Assembly: GCA_001643675.2 (NCBI GenBank)
Contig: LSRY02000044.1
Span: 753,501 to 817,500, forward strand
DNA length: 64,000 nucleotides
DNA from: Monocercomonoides exilis
Lineage: Eukaryota > Preaxostyla > Oxymonadida > Polymastigidae
Direction of reading: 5' to 3'
The position numbers and the translations under genes were made by a program. The notes below the pieces were generated by a model. That model ran no database searches and was not told the DNA's origin. It saw only the letters and a list, made by a program, of their open reading frames with translations. Each line of letters begins with the position of its first letter. The first letter of the stretch is position 1. Below are positions 34,115 through 47,466 of this stretch, piece after piece.

Positions 34115-37100
34115 TCATTTTGGCTTTGGAAGACTAGGAAGTTTTCCTGCTTGCAAAGTCAAGTCCTGACTTATTCGCTCCAAAATAGCTGACCCCGATA
34201 TACATTCCTAACAATATGCAAACGATTGTGATTTCAGAAATAAAAATCAGAAATATTAATCAGAAAAATAAATATTTTTTGAATAGAAAATGCATTTCTA
34301 ATTTTCAAATAATTTTGAAAAAAATAAACTCATAAAAGCAATGAGAAACTTATGTGTAATATATAAACATTTTCATATCTTATTTGCTTTTAAATTTTAT
34401 ATTCCACATTCTCATTTGAACAAATGCACACCTGCAATTTCTGCCTCTTCACTTCTTCTCGTGCCACAAGCTCCTCGATAACGAAGTTCCTCACATATCC
34501 TTTCGTCACAGTGCTTGTACAGTCCGGGCATTGTGTTTTTCCACCTTTTCCACACAAATAAGCACAGCTTCTGCAAAGTGTGTGTCCGCAAGGAATGAAA
34601 GTGACAGGAGTGGTCAACAGTTTCAAACAGCGCCTGCAACTTAAAGAAACCTGAATAACACAAACAGATGGAAAATGATGGAATAAATTAGCGCATGTTT
34701 CAAAATGAATTTCATTATTGTCTCTCACTGACTTTTAATAAACAAAAATCTTTCAGATGAAAAAGATAAATTGTTAAAAAACACTTTCTTTTTTTTCCCC
34801 TTTTGTTCAAAACACAACAAATATCTAAAGTTTTCAGATTTCATTCATTGAGACATAAAATGCCACATAAAATCTGCTCTTTTTCTCAATTCAACATACT
34901 GTCATTGCATCATTAACCACTCGAATTGTTTCTTGTGCTGAATGAAGCACATTCAGTTGTTCAGAGAAGGCTGTTGCGGCTTCTCTCATCGTGTCGCTAA
35001 TCTCAAAGAATAATTCCTTATAAAAAATTTTATAGAAAAATTTCGATGCATTTGAATGAATAAAAAAAAAAGAATAACATGAATATTTGTCGAAAAATAA
35101 TGAACAAATGAATTTTCATAATAAAAAATAAGTTTGTAATACCCTGATTGTATTCAATTTGTCTCTATATTCTCTGATTGTGTTATCTTTCTCATTCAAA
35201 TATCTTCTCAAATAATCCATGTTTACAAGGCAATATGACTATAATGACACACATCAAATAAATGAATTCCATTGCAATCATCAAAATATTAAAAGAATCA
35301 ATATAAATATCATAAAATAAAATAAATATTAAATTCAAAAAAATAAAAACTCCACTTCTTTTCTATTCATACCATCCCGTTCCAGTTGTATGATCCTTCG
35401 CCGAGTCTGCCCCTCATTCCGTATTCGCTCACACTCATCCAATCACCCACAGCAACAATCGTTCCTTCTTTTGCCATCTCACTTTTCCTCTTTCTCGACT
35501 CTTCCATCGACTTCTCTCTCTTCAGCAGCACTTTCAGCAGCTGCTCCATCATCCTTTCTCGATCTGTTGGCCCTCTCTTCACAATGCCTGAACTCATTGA
35601 AGAAGAAGAAGAAGATGATGATTGAGATGAAGACGCAGCATTCGTTTGCATTCCTCCTGTTTTCCTTGTGACATTTGAAGGTGATTTGCTTCGTGATTTT
35701 CCTTTTGATTTCTTATCGCTCTCTTTTGTTAACAGCTGATTAATGTTATCTTCACTTATTTCTATCTCTTCCATAATTTCTTCAGCTTCGCTCTTTGCCG
35801 GCGAATTGTTCTGATTGGAATTATCTTCATCTTCTTTTTCCGGCAGATTCATAAATTCAGCAAGTTGCTGAAGTTTATAAGCAAGCGATGGTTTTATTAC
35901 TTGCATGCCTGGCGAAGATTTGGAAGACTTTTGAGTTGATTCTCCAGAAGAAGAAGAAGAAAGTCCCTCGTCTCCCTCATTTGTTTTGTTGCTTTTCCCT
36001 TTTTCAGCTTTCTTTTTCTTTGTTTTCTTTGCTTTTCCTTTATTTGCTTTCTCAGCTGCTTTATTTTCATCTTTCCCAGCATCTTCCTCTTCTTCCTCCT
36101 CCTCCCCTTCCTCTTCTTCCATCGACTTCTGCGCTGCTTTTGCCTTTTCCAGCATGTTCACCACAACATCCACCGAACTCGAGTGGTTCAGCAGAATCGT
36201 CGGAGGAGGTGAAAGAATGCGCGAAACCTCGTCTTCAATCGAAATGACTGTCTGTGTCGAGATTTCTTCACTTTCTTTCGCTCGAAGCTGCTCCTGCAGC
36301 TCACTGATTTCGTTCATCAGAGAATTGATTTGCTTCTGCTGGGCTGAATTTCTATCAAAAATTTAAAATGCAAAAATAAAACGAATTAAACAGAAGGGGA
36401 AAATGAATAATTCAACAACAAACATGATTTTCTCTTCATTCAATACTTTTGTTGCTTCCTCATTTGCATCCTTCAAATCTGCAATTGTCAATTCTTTCTC
36501 ACAAATTTCATCTTTCAGCTTCATTTCGCTAACTTTCAGCTGTTTGATGACTTCTGCATTCTTTTTCTTGTCTTTCTCCATTTCTGCCTTGTCACTTTCC
36601 ATCTTCTCCAAAACTGTGCATTTTTCTTCCCACTTCCTCCTCATTTCGTTCAACTCAATTTCCTGCTTTGCTCTTTCCAGCCGCATATTCTCCATCTCCA
36701 GCGCATTCTCCTTCGCTTTCTTCCTCAAACTCTCAATTTCTGTGCTCTGCTCATTCAATCTCTGTGTCTTCTCTTCCAATTCGCGTGTCTTGTTCATCAG
36801 CTGCAGCACTTGATATGCATTCAGCTCGGCATTCTGCTGGATGGCTGCTTCGAGCTCTGCCAAGTCGACTCCTCCGCTTCCATCTTCTCCTTCTCCTTCC
36901 GTGTATCCCCTTTCTCTCACACTCTCTCTGTTGCCTATCAGAACATCCCCTTCATTCGCTTTGCCACTTGCACTCTGATTTCTGCTTTGCTCTTCTGAAA
37001 TAAACTTCCTCAAAAACTCTTCTTCTCCAATTGGCCCTCCACTCGTGATTTCAGTCTGTGCCAAGTCTGATTTTGATGTCATTGGATAAAAAGAAGGAGA

Positions 37101-39068
37101 AAATGAATTTGAAGAAGAAGAGGAAGGTGAAAACGTTGATGAGGAAACTATTGATCTTGATGGCAAAGAGGTTGTATTCATCAGAGATTCATTTGCATTG
37201 TAATTGTCAGTTGGCTCAGATGATGAAATGACCAAGTCAGATTCATCAATTTCGCGGTTCGGCTTAGAAGCAGGTGCAGGTGATGAGTCAGTCGAAGAAT
37301 GAAGAGGCGAAGAAAACTGCGATGATTCAGGCAACTCATTTGTTTCTATTGGCATTTCTGAAGAGGACTGAAGAGGATGAAAAGTGTCTGAAGGAATACC
37401 TCTGTTATTATTATTATTATTATTATTAATATTTGAAGCAGATAGTGTTTTAGTGATGGGAGAAGAAATGACAAAGTCGCTTTTTCCAATTTGGGGTGAA
37501 GAGGAGTTGTGTGGTGGAGTGTTTTTAATAAACGATGATGCGAAAGAGGTCGAAGGCAGTTGAGGGGACTTCCTTCGCGAAAGCACTTGAATTGTGTATT
37601 CGTAGTTGTCGTCTGGGAGCCTTGTGGATGGAAGGAGGGTCGGATATGAAGTGTTGGATGTGCTCAGGAAAGGCAGAAGAGGCGAAGTGGATGTTGGCAC
37701 AAAAGTGTCTGTAGAAGAAGATGATGATGTGGATGATGACGACGATGAAGTGGAGGATGAATTGGCGGATGATGTCTGCATTTCAAAAGAAGTAGATGAA
37801 AAGTCTTCGTTCTGACTGTCTTTCTGCTGCTTCAAAAAAGGTGATGTGAGACTTGAGCCAAATGGGTCTTTCTCTTCTTCCATTTGCTTCTTCCTTCTCT
37901 CTTCAAATGAACGTGTTTGTGAAAGATAAGAGGCGTCTCCTTGCTGATTTTGAATTTCTCGCCTTCTTTCCCAATTTAAGGGCATACCAGCTGGCTTCGT
38001 TCGAAATGTGTCTCTGCTTGTGTATTGCAAAGGATCTTCTTGTAATGAATTCCCGAATGATATCAAACTCTGTCTGAAACGTTCGTTTGGAGAGAAGCGG
38101 AACATGTTGCTCTGACTTTTCCAGACGGAGCTGCGTTGGTCTATATGCGACAATTCTCTTGTTTTATCTCTCAGAATTTCCGAATTTCGAAGCGATTCGG
38201 TTCTTTCTTTTTTCAGTGTGTTTTGCTCAGAATTACGTGAAGATGTTGGAGGCGTCACAATATCATCAGAAAGTAATGGAGGCAAATGAGAGTTAGACAA
38301 AGTGCGACGCTTGAGATCAGGGGGTGATACGCCTTCTCTTAAAAATTTTCGGGAATGACTTCTTTCCAGATGCTCAACATTGTTCAATTCACATGTATTT
38401 TCAATATTCTCCATTTTCTCATCATCACAGTTTTGTGAATCAAGCAAAATTTCATTACCTTCATTTTCTATAGAGGTGTTTGAAATTAGGTTGGTTGTCG
38501 ATTCCTTTGAGGATAATTTTCCTTTCTCAATATCTTTCGGTCTAGGCCTGTTTTGATGTTTACGCTGTGGATGTTCGTTTTGAGTTTCAGTAACTGGCTG
38601 AAAAACGCTCTGAAGAGTTTTTTCTTCGAGTCCAGTTGAGGACTTTATTTTATAAGAAAAAGGAGGTAAGCTAATTGTGGAAAAATCTTTTCCTTCAGAA
38701 TACTCCTTCTTAACGATTGTAGACGAAGTATTTGGAAAATCTTGATTATCACATTCACTGTTGCAAATATCTGTATTAGACTGATAATATTCATTCGCAT
38801 CTGCTTCATGTAATACTATCGATTTAGCAAAAAGTAATTCATCTGAAGTTTTCTCTATATCCCGCATAGATAATTCTCGTTCAAAAATTGCATGTCTTTC
38901 TTTTGAATTTTTTCGATTTTTACGACTTCTTGAAGGTGTTGTATCATTTTCTGCATTGGAGGTTATTATTGATTTGTTATTTAATCTTGTTTTAAACAAT
39001 TCTGCAACTTCATTAACTTCTAAAGCTTGTCCTTCAGAATCTTCTGTATCATCAAATTTCTTTGACAT
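34115..39068 (-). CDS. Coiled-coil RING-finger protein, six exons
   Basis: Exons complement(join(34115..34207,34432..34650,34900..35016,35143..35238,35373..36351,36424..39068)) give about 1,382 residues with every phase agreeing. It starts MSKKFDDTEDSEGQALEV. The first 700 residues are Ser/Asn-rich and disordered. A coiled coil follows (ELNAYQVLQLMNKTRELEEK, then SEMKLKDEICEKELTIADLK), next an acidic/Lys insert, then RLGEGSYNWNGM and a helix (YLRRYLNEKDNTIREYRDKL). Near residues 1284-1325 is a complete C3HC4 RING: CRRC, FIPCGHTLCRSC, CPDC. The last exon ends QAGKLPSLPKPK-TGA. RING domains usually act as E3 ubiquitin ligases; the substrate is unknown. The last three exons are short and easily missed. 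Confidence 0.82.
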
Positions 39069-39245
39069 GATACAGTCTCTTTGTAACCTACAAAATAGCT
39101 TTTATTCCCCCAAACGCAGAAATAATTACCAGTTATTTTGACCCTTACTTATTTTTAAATATGCTTTTTTGTTTGGTTTTTCATTTCATTATAAACTTTT
39201 TAAGAAAAGCAAAAATTTTATGTTTGACAACGGTTTATTTTATCA

Positions 39246-41231
39246 TTAACCAATGTGAGGAGGACTCATAAAAATCTTTCCTTTCTTTGCTAATTCACAT
39301 ATATTGTTAAACTTCGTTGCAGAAGGATGATGAGCTTCTTCCAATGCTGCTGCGAATGATTCCTGATGCGAAATCAGACATTTGTAGAAACGTTTTCTAT
39401 CGGTCTCTTCTCTAAGAAGACACGATTCCACCAGTGCAATAAAAGACACAATACACGGAGCAGTATTAGCTGATGGAGAGAGCTCAAAGCAGTGTTCAAC
39501 AAAAACATGCAAGTCATTCTGATTAAATGAAGTGTGATTGCGAAATTCTGACATTGGCAAAGAAATCGAACATGTGTTGAAAAATCATTAAAATATCGTC
39601 AAAATTAAAATTTATACAAAATTAGCAAACTGAGAAAACGAGTGTGATACAATGCCCCAAGCAAGTCCATGAGACCTTTCATGCTTTCTTCAGCAACTGG
39701 ATCGCGATACACATCAACCACACTTTTCCCGGCAGCTCTGATTTTCAGCTGTTTCAGCGGGATGACTTCGGGAAGGAGGGGAATTATGTCTTCTCTCACG
39801 CCCATTTCTGTCTCTCCCACAAATTCTGCACTTTTTGCGCTTTGCTCAAAAATAGCAGCTCTGTCAGCTTCATCCTCCAAATCCATCGCACTCCCTCCTT
39901 TCTGCTCCAAAAGCTGCCTTTTCTTTCGTATTCTCTGCTCGCTGGCCATTTCATCAGCCACAGAATATTCTTGTTTCAGTCCCAGCTGCTGCAGTGTCAT
40001 CTCGTTTACAATCAGACTTGCCGGACAAAAATGAGCAAGACATCCCAAAAACAGCTCTTGGAAGAGCTGCCATTTTTGCAAAAGAGGGGAAATAAAATAC
40101 GCAAAATTGAAGGCTGCTTCCGTTTTGTTGCAAATCTGTGTTTGCGATTGAACCTATTTACGAATTATTAGGATCAATTATCATTTCATTTCAGAATATA
40201 TAATAATATAAAAGCATTAAAAAATCAATTGATAGACAAAACTAAATCAATGAAAAATATATATATATATATATTTGTTTATTTGAAATTACTTTTATTC
40301 ACCACAAATAATCATTCGTCGATATTGTAAAAAAGCATTTGCATACCACAATAACCAACAGCAGTTCAGTCATCACTTCTTCAAGCAGTTCGTTTCCGTT
40401 TCCTTTCCATTCTATTTCCTCCCACAGCTCCTCCACAGCCGCAGTCTTTTCGGCTATCTGATTCCAAGTGAAACTTAATTGGTTTGCAAACTTCATCATT
40501 TCTTTCTGATACATTCTCTCTCCCATTGGCTTCGAGAGCAACTGCTGCAGGCAACGCCTGAACAAACTTCGGAGGGATAATCGTTCTGTTATATCTTTTT
40601 GTAACTCCAATAATGAGCCAGGCAGTGAATTGTGAGAGACAAATACTTCATAGTTACTTTGATCCAGTAATGAAGAAAAACCTGACGATGGAGAGAGATA
40701 CAAATGAGTTATGGAAAATTGCTTCGAAGGCTGAAAAACGTTTCGTCTTGAGTCTTCACTTTTTTCAGAAGTCTGGAAAATATTTTGTTGAGTAATTGAA
40801 GGCATCATAAATTCATTTGACTGAGAAAGCGGTTGTGAACTTAGAGGATATGTAAAAGAAGTCAAAACATTTGAAGTCAGCTCACTTGATGCAAGCTCAT
40901 TATCATTTTTTGGAAATTGTTCCACTTGATAATTTTCAGAAGGAACAGTTTGCATGGAAAATAACGGGGTAAAATCTTTCGCTTTGGGATTTAATGTACG
41001 TGGTTTATCAGTTTTGCTTGAGTTAGGTTGTTCATTTTCAATTTTCTGAGGAGATAACTGTATTTCTTTATTATCAGGTGTTGGAAGCTGTTCCTTTTCA
41101 TATTTGAATTCAAAATCTGGAATTGTTTGAGTCTCTTTGTCAAATTTTTCTTCGTTCGCTGATTTTTCATCTTGCTCAATTGATACAAATCTGCTAATGA
41201 TAGGTTCAATATAATTATCATCATTCAACAT
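39246..41231 (-). CDS. GLE1-like nuclear pore / mRNA export factor (divergent)
   Basis: Three exons, complement(join(39246..39547,39631..40153,40347..41231)), give about 569 residues with consistent phases and GTATGC/GTTTGC donors. The first 200 residues are Ser/Gln-rich and disordered. The C-terminal helical part contains LSFTWNQIAEKTAAVEELWE, AAFNFAYFISPLLQKW, CLAHFCPASLIVNEM, LQQLGLKQ, then GLMDLLGALYH and LVESCLLREETDRKRFYKCL. This order (FxxA..I, 'CP', 'LG', a GLxxLxGALY-type helix, and a last helix pair resembling 'VCGNALMKQYQVQFWKML') matches the C-terminal domain of GLE1, which activates the DEAD-box ATPase Dbp5 at the nuclear pore. The match is by eye and remote. The residues that bind inositol hexakisphosphate were not identified. 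Confidence 0.6.
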
Positions 41232-41934
41232 TGTTCTTTGATATTTAGCTTTTGAAAAAATAAATATTCATTAAAGTCATATATTATATATAATAAATCA
41301 AACAAGAATGCAAAAGAATGGTATCTTTCTAAATTAAATCAAAATTTAAGCAAAAAACAAATTATAATTTCATACGGTTATTTGTTGATAAATTTCGCTC
41401 ATTTGCTTTTTAGCAATAACTTTACTATTTTTAGATATCAAAAAACTCATTTCAACAAAATGTGCTTCCTTAATATATAAGTTAAGAAATAAATAACATT
41501 TGATCTATTCCATTTTTATTCATGATATGAATTGACTGATGAATAAAGAATTTTTAAATAATTTTGAATTTATAGACTTGAAATCTTTCACCAACACAAT
41601 ATTTCGTTTATTTTGATTTCAACTATAATATTTTTTTCATTTTATTTTTCTAATTCTTTTTTTCAAAAAATCAAAACATTGCTATAATCCACTTGTTCTT
41701 ATATATAAATTATTCGCCAATGCTATAGGAAATATGTTCAAGAGTTTGATTTTTTTTTTATAATTTTGTTTTTAAAAATCTTGATGAGCCATTATTTGTT
41801 TGCTTTTATAAAAGAGGAAAGATTTTGATAAACATGAGAGGTCTGAATTGAAATAAAGATGATTTATATTTTAATAATGTTACTTTATGATGCTGATTTT
41901 GTTTTCTTTTTATTTAGCAACAAAAGCTTCATCA
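41232..41934. promoter_or_regulatory. Divergent intergenic region
   Basis: About 700 bp of AT-rich sequence between the start codons of the GLE1-like gene (-) and the tetraspanin-like gene (+). An acceptor-like TTTATTTAG just upstream of 41917 may mark a 5'-UTR intron of the latter. No defined promoter motif was seen. Confidence 0.4.
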
Positions 41935-43723
41935 ATGGCAATAAGAATTTTTGCAATTATTCTTGCAATTCTTTTCGTTTTCCTAACGGTTTTGGGAATT
42001 ATTTTTGCTGCTATGTTTAAAGGAGCTTTTATGGTTGGAGCGGCTGTTATTATCTTTGGGTTGATTGGATTGGCAATATCAATTTTTGGTATTATTGGAG
42101 CATCATTCGGCCGTAATAGAAACCCAAAGCTCGCATTATGTCTTAGCATATTTTTCGCTGGAATAGCTACATTATTTGTTGTTTTGTTAATCGTTGGATT
42201 GATGTGCATCTGCATGCAGCCAACTGTTCATTATGCCATTGCATTTTCAGCCAATGAGCTGAAAGTTATTTTCGGAAAACTCCCAAATAATTTTTCAGAA
42301 AACATTGCAGGATTTTTGAATAGCGTTGCACGATCGTTAAATGTGCTGGCAATCATTTGTTTCGTTATCTCAGGCGTTTTACTTTTTGCATGCATTATAA
42401 CTGGAGTGCAACTTGGACTTCCTTTCTTTTTAAAGGTTTTCTTTATCTAATTTTTTATATGAACATCGTATGATTTTCTGCAAAAATAGACATTGATATT
42501 TTTTGGCTGTATTATTTTAGTAATCATTAGCATTATTTTAATTGCTGTTGCTGCCTTTTTCTTCCGTCCATCTCGCGCATCTGAAAATAAGGCTGTTTTG
42601 CCAAGTGGACTCTTCTCCCTTCTGATTGTCTTCGCAGTCATTTTGTTATTGTCTGCTATTTTGGGACTTGTATCAACTCTTTTGAAGCACAAAAAGCGAC
42701 TATTGCTGTGGATTTTGCTTGTTGCCAATTCAGTGATAGCATTGTCCTTCTTTGTGTTGTTTATTGTGTCATTGTCTATCAAAGGAGCATTTTTCAATAA
42801 AGTTGAGGATACATGCAGAGCAAACAGCGCAGAATGCAAAAGTCTGCTGGGCTGGCTCCAGAAAAACGAGTGTATGGACAAGAAGACGGAAACAGAGAAA
42901 CAAAAGTGCATCAACAGCATAACAGTCGAAAGAGTCATCATTTTGATGGAAGATGCACTGGGAGGCTGGCTTATGATTGCAGGCATTGTCAGCTTAATCA
43001 TATTTTGTATTCTACTATTGATGGTTCTGGCAACCTTACTTCATTTGAAAAAGGTTTGTTTGATTTTCATAAAAAAAAAAGATAAGAAAAAGAGAAAGCT
43101 GCTCAACAATGCGTTTGAAGAACAGTGAAATGGTCATTTACACTCATCTGCTCATTAACTTCCTGATATTTATTATACGTCAAAAAAGAAGTAGTTTTTT
43201 TATTGTTTTATTTCAATCTTTTTTTCTTTCTTAATGAAAATTTTATTTCGTTTTTTCATTGTCAATTTATCCTTTTTTGTGATTCTGTATTTCCAACTGT
43301 CTTTCTGTTGTTTTATTTCAGCCTGAGCTTTTTGCCACGCCTTCCAAGCCGATTCTTCCAGGCCACATTTCAACTCAGACCACAATTCCTGAAACGGAAT
43401 ACGAGGCCAAGGCGTCTGTGTACAAGATGCAGTCTTCTAAGGCAGACAAGAGACACCCGTCGATGTCGCTTAATTCGTCTTCTCAGCAGAACTCGACACA
43501 AACAAGAGAGCTTCTTCTGAACGAGGAAGTGACTGATATTTCTGATGATGTTGTTTCTGATTCTAATTCATCGACTTCTCGGTCGCTTCTGCAAAACGAA
43601 TCGAAAAGCAGCAACTCATCAACTTCATTTTCTTCCCCTCTTTTGAGCGATACTTCCGAAGTGTATACATCAGCATCTCTTTCTTCTTCAAGTGCAAGAG
43701 AAGAAGGAGAGGCAACAATTTGA
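41935..43723 (+). CDS. Tetraspanin-like protein, apparent tandem fusion (about 8 TM)
   Basis: Three exons, join(41935..42435,42490..43053,43322..43723), about 488 residues starting MAIRIFAIILAILFVFLTV. Each of the first two exons encodes about four hydrophobic spans. The first half has GLAISIFGIIGASFGRNRN between spans 2 and 3, reminiscent of the tetraspanin 'GxxGxxxxNxxLL' region. The second half starts FFGCIILVIISIILIAVAAF and has a loop with paired cysteines (EDTCRANSAECKSLLGW, NECMDKK, KQKCINS) before the last span, like a tetraspanin large extracellular loop, though the classical CCG motif is absent. The third exon encodes a soluble Ser-rich tail with PELFATPSKPILPG. The start at 41935 was chosen because it begins the first span. 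Confidence 0.72.
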
Positions 43724-43911
43724 AAGATTCTTTTGTGTTTTTTGTGATTTGAGTATTTTTTTTTCAGTTGTCAAGCTTTCTAAGATGTATTATTATTTGT
43801 GTACTCTTTTTTCAAATCATTTGAAAGGGTTGATTATAGTTTTGGAATTTGTATCATGGAGAAAATAAAACCATAATAATATCATTTCATATTTACCGTT
43901 CAGGGCAATTT

Positions 43912-45241
43912 ATGAGTAGAGGGGCATCTGAATTGGTTTTATCGGGGAAAAAATTAGTACAAATTCCTCCTGGATTACCAGCAGACTTACAAATTCTTTG
44001 GCTGAATGATAATGATGTTTGATGAAAAATAAATTAAATTAATTGAATCATGTTTTTTCTTCGCCTGAAAGATAACTCAAATATCGAATGTTAATCACCT
44101 TTATAGATTGAAGCAACTTTATTTAAGCGGCAATCAAATTTCGGATTTGGAAGACTCTTTGCGTTATTTTAGAAACCTTGAAGGTTTTCGACAATTTTTT
44201 TTTTATTCTTATTGACATACATAATATTTTGTATATCACCGTTAGTGCTATCTCTTTCTAACAATAAATTGAGAGATTTGGACAAGACAGTGAAATCACT
44301 TTCATATCTCAAAAATTTAAAACAAATAGGTGTGATGATAAAAAAGCATTTAAAATTATTTTTTTTATAAAACTCTTGGAACATATAAGATTTGAGCGGG
44401 AACAGAATAGCAGATGACGAGCAATATCGGTCGGCCATTATATCAGCTTTGCCAACGATTGAACTTTTTGACAATCATGGTTTAAAATTGTGAGAATTGT
44501 TTTTCTGATGAAAGCTAAATAAATTTTTTTTTAAACGATATTTTTAGTTGTGACAAAAGAAGAGAAAACAGCTTATTTAAGTTCTGCTTTAGGCAAAAAG
44601 AAACAAGCAAAAATACCTTTGGCGTTTGGGAAGTGCTTGCCTCGAGATCAAATCAATCAGACTCAGCTGTCCAGATCGCAAAGTCAGCCAAAAGAGAGAG
44701 AAAGAGCCACATCAACTGTTTCTCCTGGGATTGCACGGTCTGGTTCAGCATCGTCCGGAGGGAAAAGAAAAGGTAGCCAATTGTTGACTGCTGAATCTGT
44801 TTGCACACGAGACTTGTCCAAATATGTTGCGAAAGTGAGGTCTCAGAGAGCTGCTGCAGAAAAAGCTGAGCTCGAGGCAAAAGTGTGTTGTTGTTTATTT
44901 GCAAGCATTTAATATTTTTATTTTATTCCTCTATGATGATGCATCATGCCAATCAACCTCAGTTTCTGAAAGAAAGAGAATTAAGCCGGCCAAAAGAATT
45001 GCCCCGTTCTGTTCCAGTTCCAACATTTATGCAGCCTTCTTCCACTTCGTCCACTTCACCTTTGTCTTCTTCTCTTCCTTCTTATGGCTTTGACAGTGAG
45101 GACATTGTCTTTGAACGAAAGAAAGATACAATTAAAGAAAAGCAAAGAAAGGATATATTTATTTCAAGATCAATTTCCGAAACATCTTCTCAAAAAAGAG
45201 AAAAACACAAAGAACTTACAATCCACCAAACAAAGTTGTGA
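43912..45241 (+). CDS. Small LRR protein, six exons
   Basis: Exons join(43912..44016,44072..44183,44246..44329,44390..44479,44548..44882,44963..45241) give about 334 residues; introns are only 55-80 bp and all phases fit. Splicing gives a regular SDS22-type LRR ladder: SELVLSGKKLVQIPPG, LQILWLNDNDITQISNVNHL, LKQLYLSGNQISDLED, LEVLSLSNNKLRDLDK, LKQIDLSGNRIADDEQY, capped by ALPTIELFDNHVVTKEE. The C-terminal half is basic and Ser-rich, with a helix (KYVAKVRSQRAAAEKAELEA). Proteins of this shape are often axonemal or centrosomal LRR proteins; the exact orthologue is not recognised. ATG 43912 follows an acceptor-like TTCAG, so an upstream non-coding exon is possible. Confidence 0.8.
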
Positions 45242-45484
45242 TTTGTTCAGTTTGTGTCCTGTTTGATATTTTGCAATGTTTCTGCTTTGCTCTGAATTTG
45301 AAAATTTTCTTCTAACTGTTCAATTTTGGTTAATTTTTGATTTTTCATGTCATTTTTGAATCATATCACTTCATACACTAATATTTTTGTTATGACACTT
45401 ATTGATTATACTAGCCATTGAAGAAACAAGGAAAGAAATACTCTTTCAGAATAAATGGAAAATTTCTTGTCCCATATTATTATT

Positions 45485-47466
45485 ATGTCGTTATCTCAGT
45501 CATTGTTGCTTACGATATTCAGGTGCAGAGATTTGCCAAATCATCGACATTCACCTCCAAAAGCTTATTGCACAGTACGTGTTGATGGCTTAGCACCTCA
45601 AACAACCACAGTCTCAGCAACAGCAACTTGCAATCCAATTTTTAATCATAGTATTGTCTTTTTTGAAAATGATTATCATAATTTTGTAAACTTTTTTGAG
45701 ATTTTCCATTTAATTTATCTGAGGCTCAGGCTCGCTTTTTAGAAATTGAAGTTTGGGATTTTGGGGATTCTTCTCCTGATTTTTTGGCATCGTGCAAAAT
45801 AAATGTTTGCATTTGAAGAATTTCATTTAAAAATTTTTTAAAATTTACAAATAATTCAAATCAAAAATGAAAATACTTTGGACGATTTTAAAATTTTGAT
45901 TTTTCAGATTGACACTTTTGCCAATTCCAAAACTTCCTCAACGTTTATTCTTTCAACAGATGACGGGGATCTTGGGGGAGAAATAGATGTAATGATAGAT
46001 TATCGCATACCACTCACGGGACCTGCATCATCAGAATCAACTGATGTTACAGCTTTACAAAAAAAGGTTGGAGAGCTGGAAAATGAAGTTGAAAGGTATA
46101 AGCGTATGCTGGATGCTGTTGAAGTATCTCTTAACATGACAGATAACATACCATTTGCAACACTTCTCGCAACAAGGGCAAACTTCATTAATGATAATCT
46201 TGTATCTGCATTGTTTAATATGTTTTATTATTCAAATCGTGTTATTGATGCAGCCGACGCTGAAAACGAAGCTAAGCACTTCATTGGTCCAGACCGAACT
46301 CCTGTTTTATCAAAAGCGTTTTTGACTTCTAAAGCAACTTGCGATTTTCCATTTACGTCGAAAATCCCGTTGACTGCAACGAGATCGCCGTTATCATTTA
46401 CATCTTTGTCTTCTCCATTTTCTTCTTCTGATGAACAAGTTCCTTCATCATCATCATCTCCTTCTTCTTCTGCAACGCCTTCGAGTGCTTCTTTGCCTCC
46501 TGTCAGCTATGCAGCCACTCATTTTATGCCTATTCCAAGCCCACTTGCTGGCTTTCTTACCAAATTCAAAGGCGAAGACAAGCTTCTTTCTCTCATTGGA
46601 GGCACATCTCAATCACGGCGTTTGGATGTTGTCACCAGCTGGGCCATCTGCTTTGCCTACAGAGCACGTTTCATTCCAGCCAAGCTGCATCCAGCTGTGA
46701 AAGTGATTGTTGAGGCTATTAAGAGCAGATTCGAAGACATGGAGAACAACTTTCTTTCGCTTTATTATTTGGCATTGTCTCCAGGTTTGCTTTGTGCAGT
46801 CGCACAGAATGATAAATGCGTTTTTGTTTCATCATATTTTTCAATTTAATTTTTTGATTATTCAAAATTGTGATTAAATTTATGCTTTTTGATTTTTATG
46901 CTTTTTGCATTATTTTCTTGAATGTGCAGAGAATCACGCGCTGCTTATGTCTTTGCATGTCCTCGACTTATGCGGCTCTGTTTTCAAGTTTGACCATATT
47001 TATTGTTACATTTTCAGTGTAATTATATAACCTCAATTTTTTCATTGATATTTTGAATATTGTATTTTTATTCATTTTTCGCTACAAAATTGCTGAAAAT
47101 TTTCCATAAACTCAAACCATCAATGCCATCAAAACTTCGACATTTCCTCATCAATGTTCTTTCCAATGCGATTATCTGCTGCCTTCATCAAAATTACCAT
47201 TTTAATTCACATATTTGTTTTTATTTGAAAAATTCAATGAAATTAATTAATACAATGCAACACAAACCACATTTAGTGTTCGATCAAGCGACATGGACAT
47301 CGACTGTGCGCTGTATCCTTTGATTGGCCTTGCTGCAGTTGGAACAGAAGAAACGAGGCTATCAATTAAGAGACTGTTCACAAAGTATAATTTTCTTTGC
47401 TCAAGTAAAAGGACTTTCACTGTTAACAGCGCCAGATTGTATCTTTTGTTGGACGGTCCTTATTAA
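45485..47466 (+). CDS. C2-domain protein, five exons
   Basis: Exons join(45485..45685,45730..45804,45908..46784,46930..46987,47277..47466) give about 466 residues. The N-terminal C2 domain reads MSLSQSLLLTIFRCRDLPNH, AYCTVRVDG, CNPIFNHSIVF, FLEIEVWDFGDSSPDFLAS, DDGDLGGEIDVMIDYRI, the usual eight-strand pattern that binds membranes or partner proteins. The aspartates expected for calcium binding are only partly present. A short coiled coil (LQKKVGELENEVERYKRML), a Ser-rich linker, and a predicted helical C-terminal region ending SARLYLLLDGPY follow. The fourth exon is only 58 bp. The donor of the last intron (GTTTGA at 46988) was chosen because it alone gives the right phase. Confidence 0.8.

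Noticed and set aside
44072-44111. An extra micro-intron before RLKQLYLSGNQ in the small LRR gene
   Set aside because: Reading straight through gives ITQISNVNHLYRLKQLYL, a regular LRR unit, so no intron is needed.
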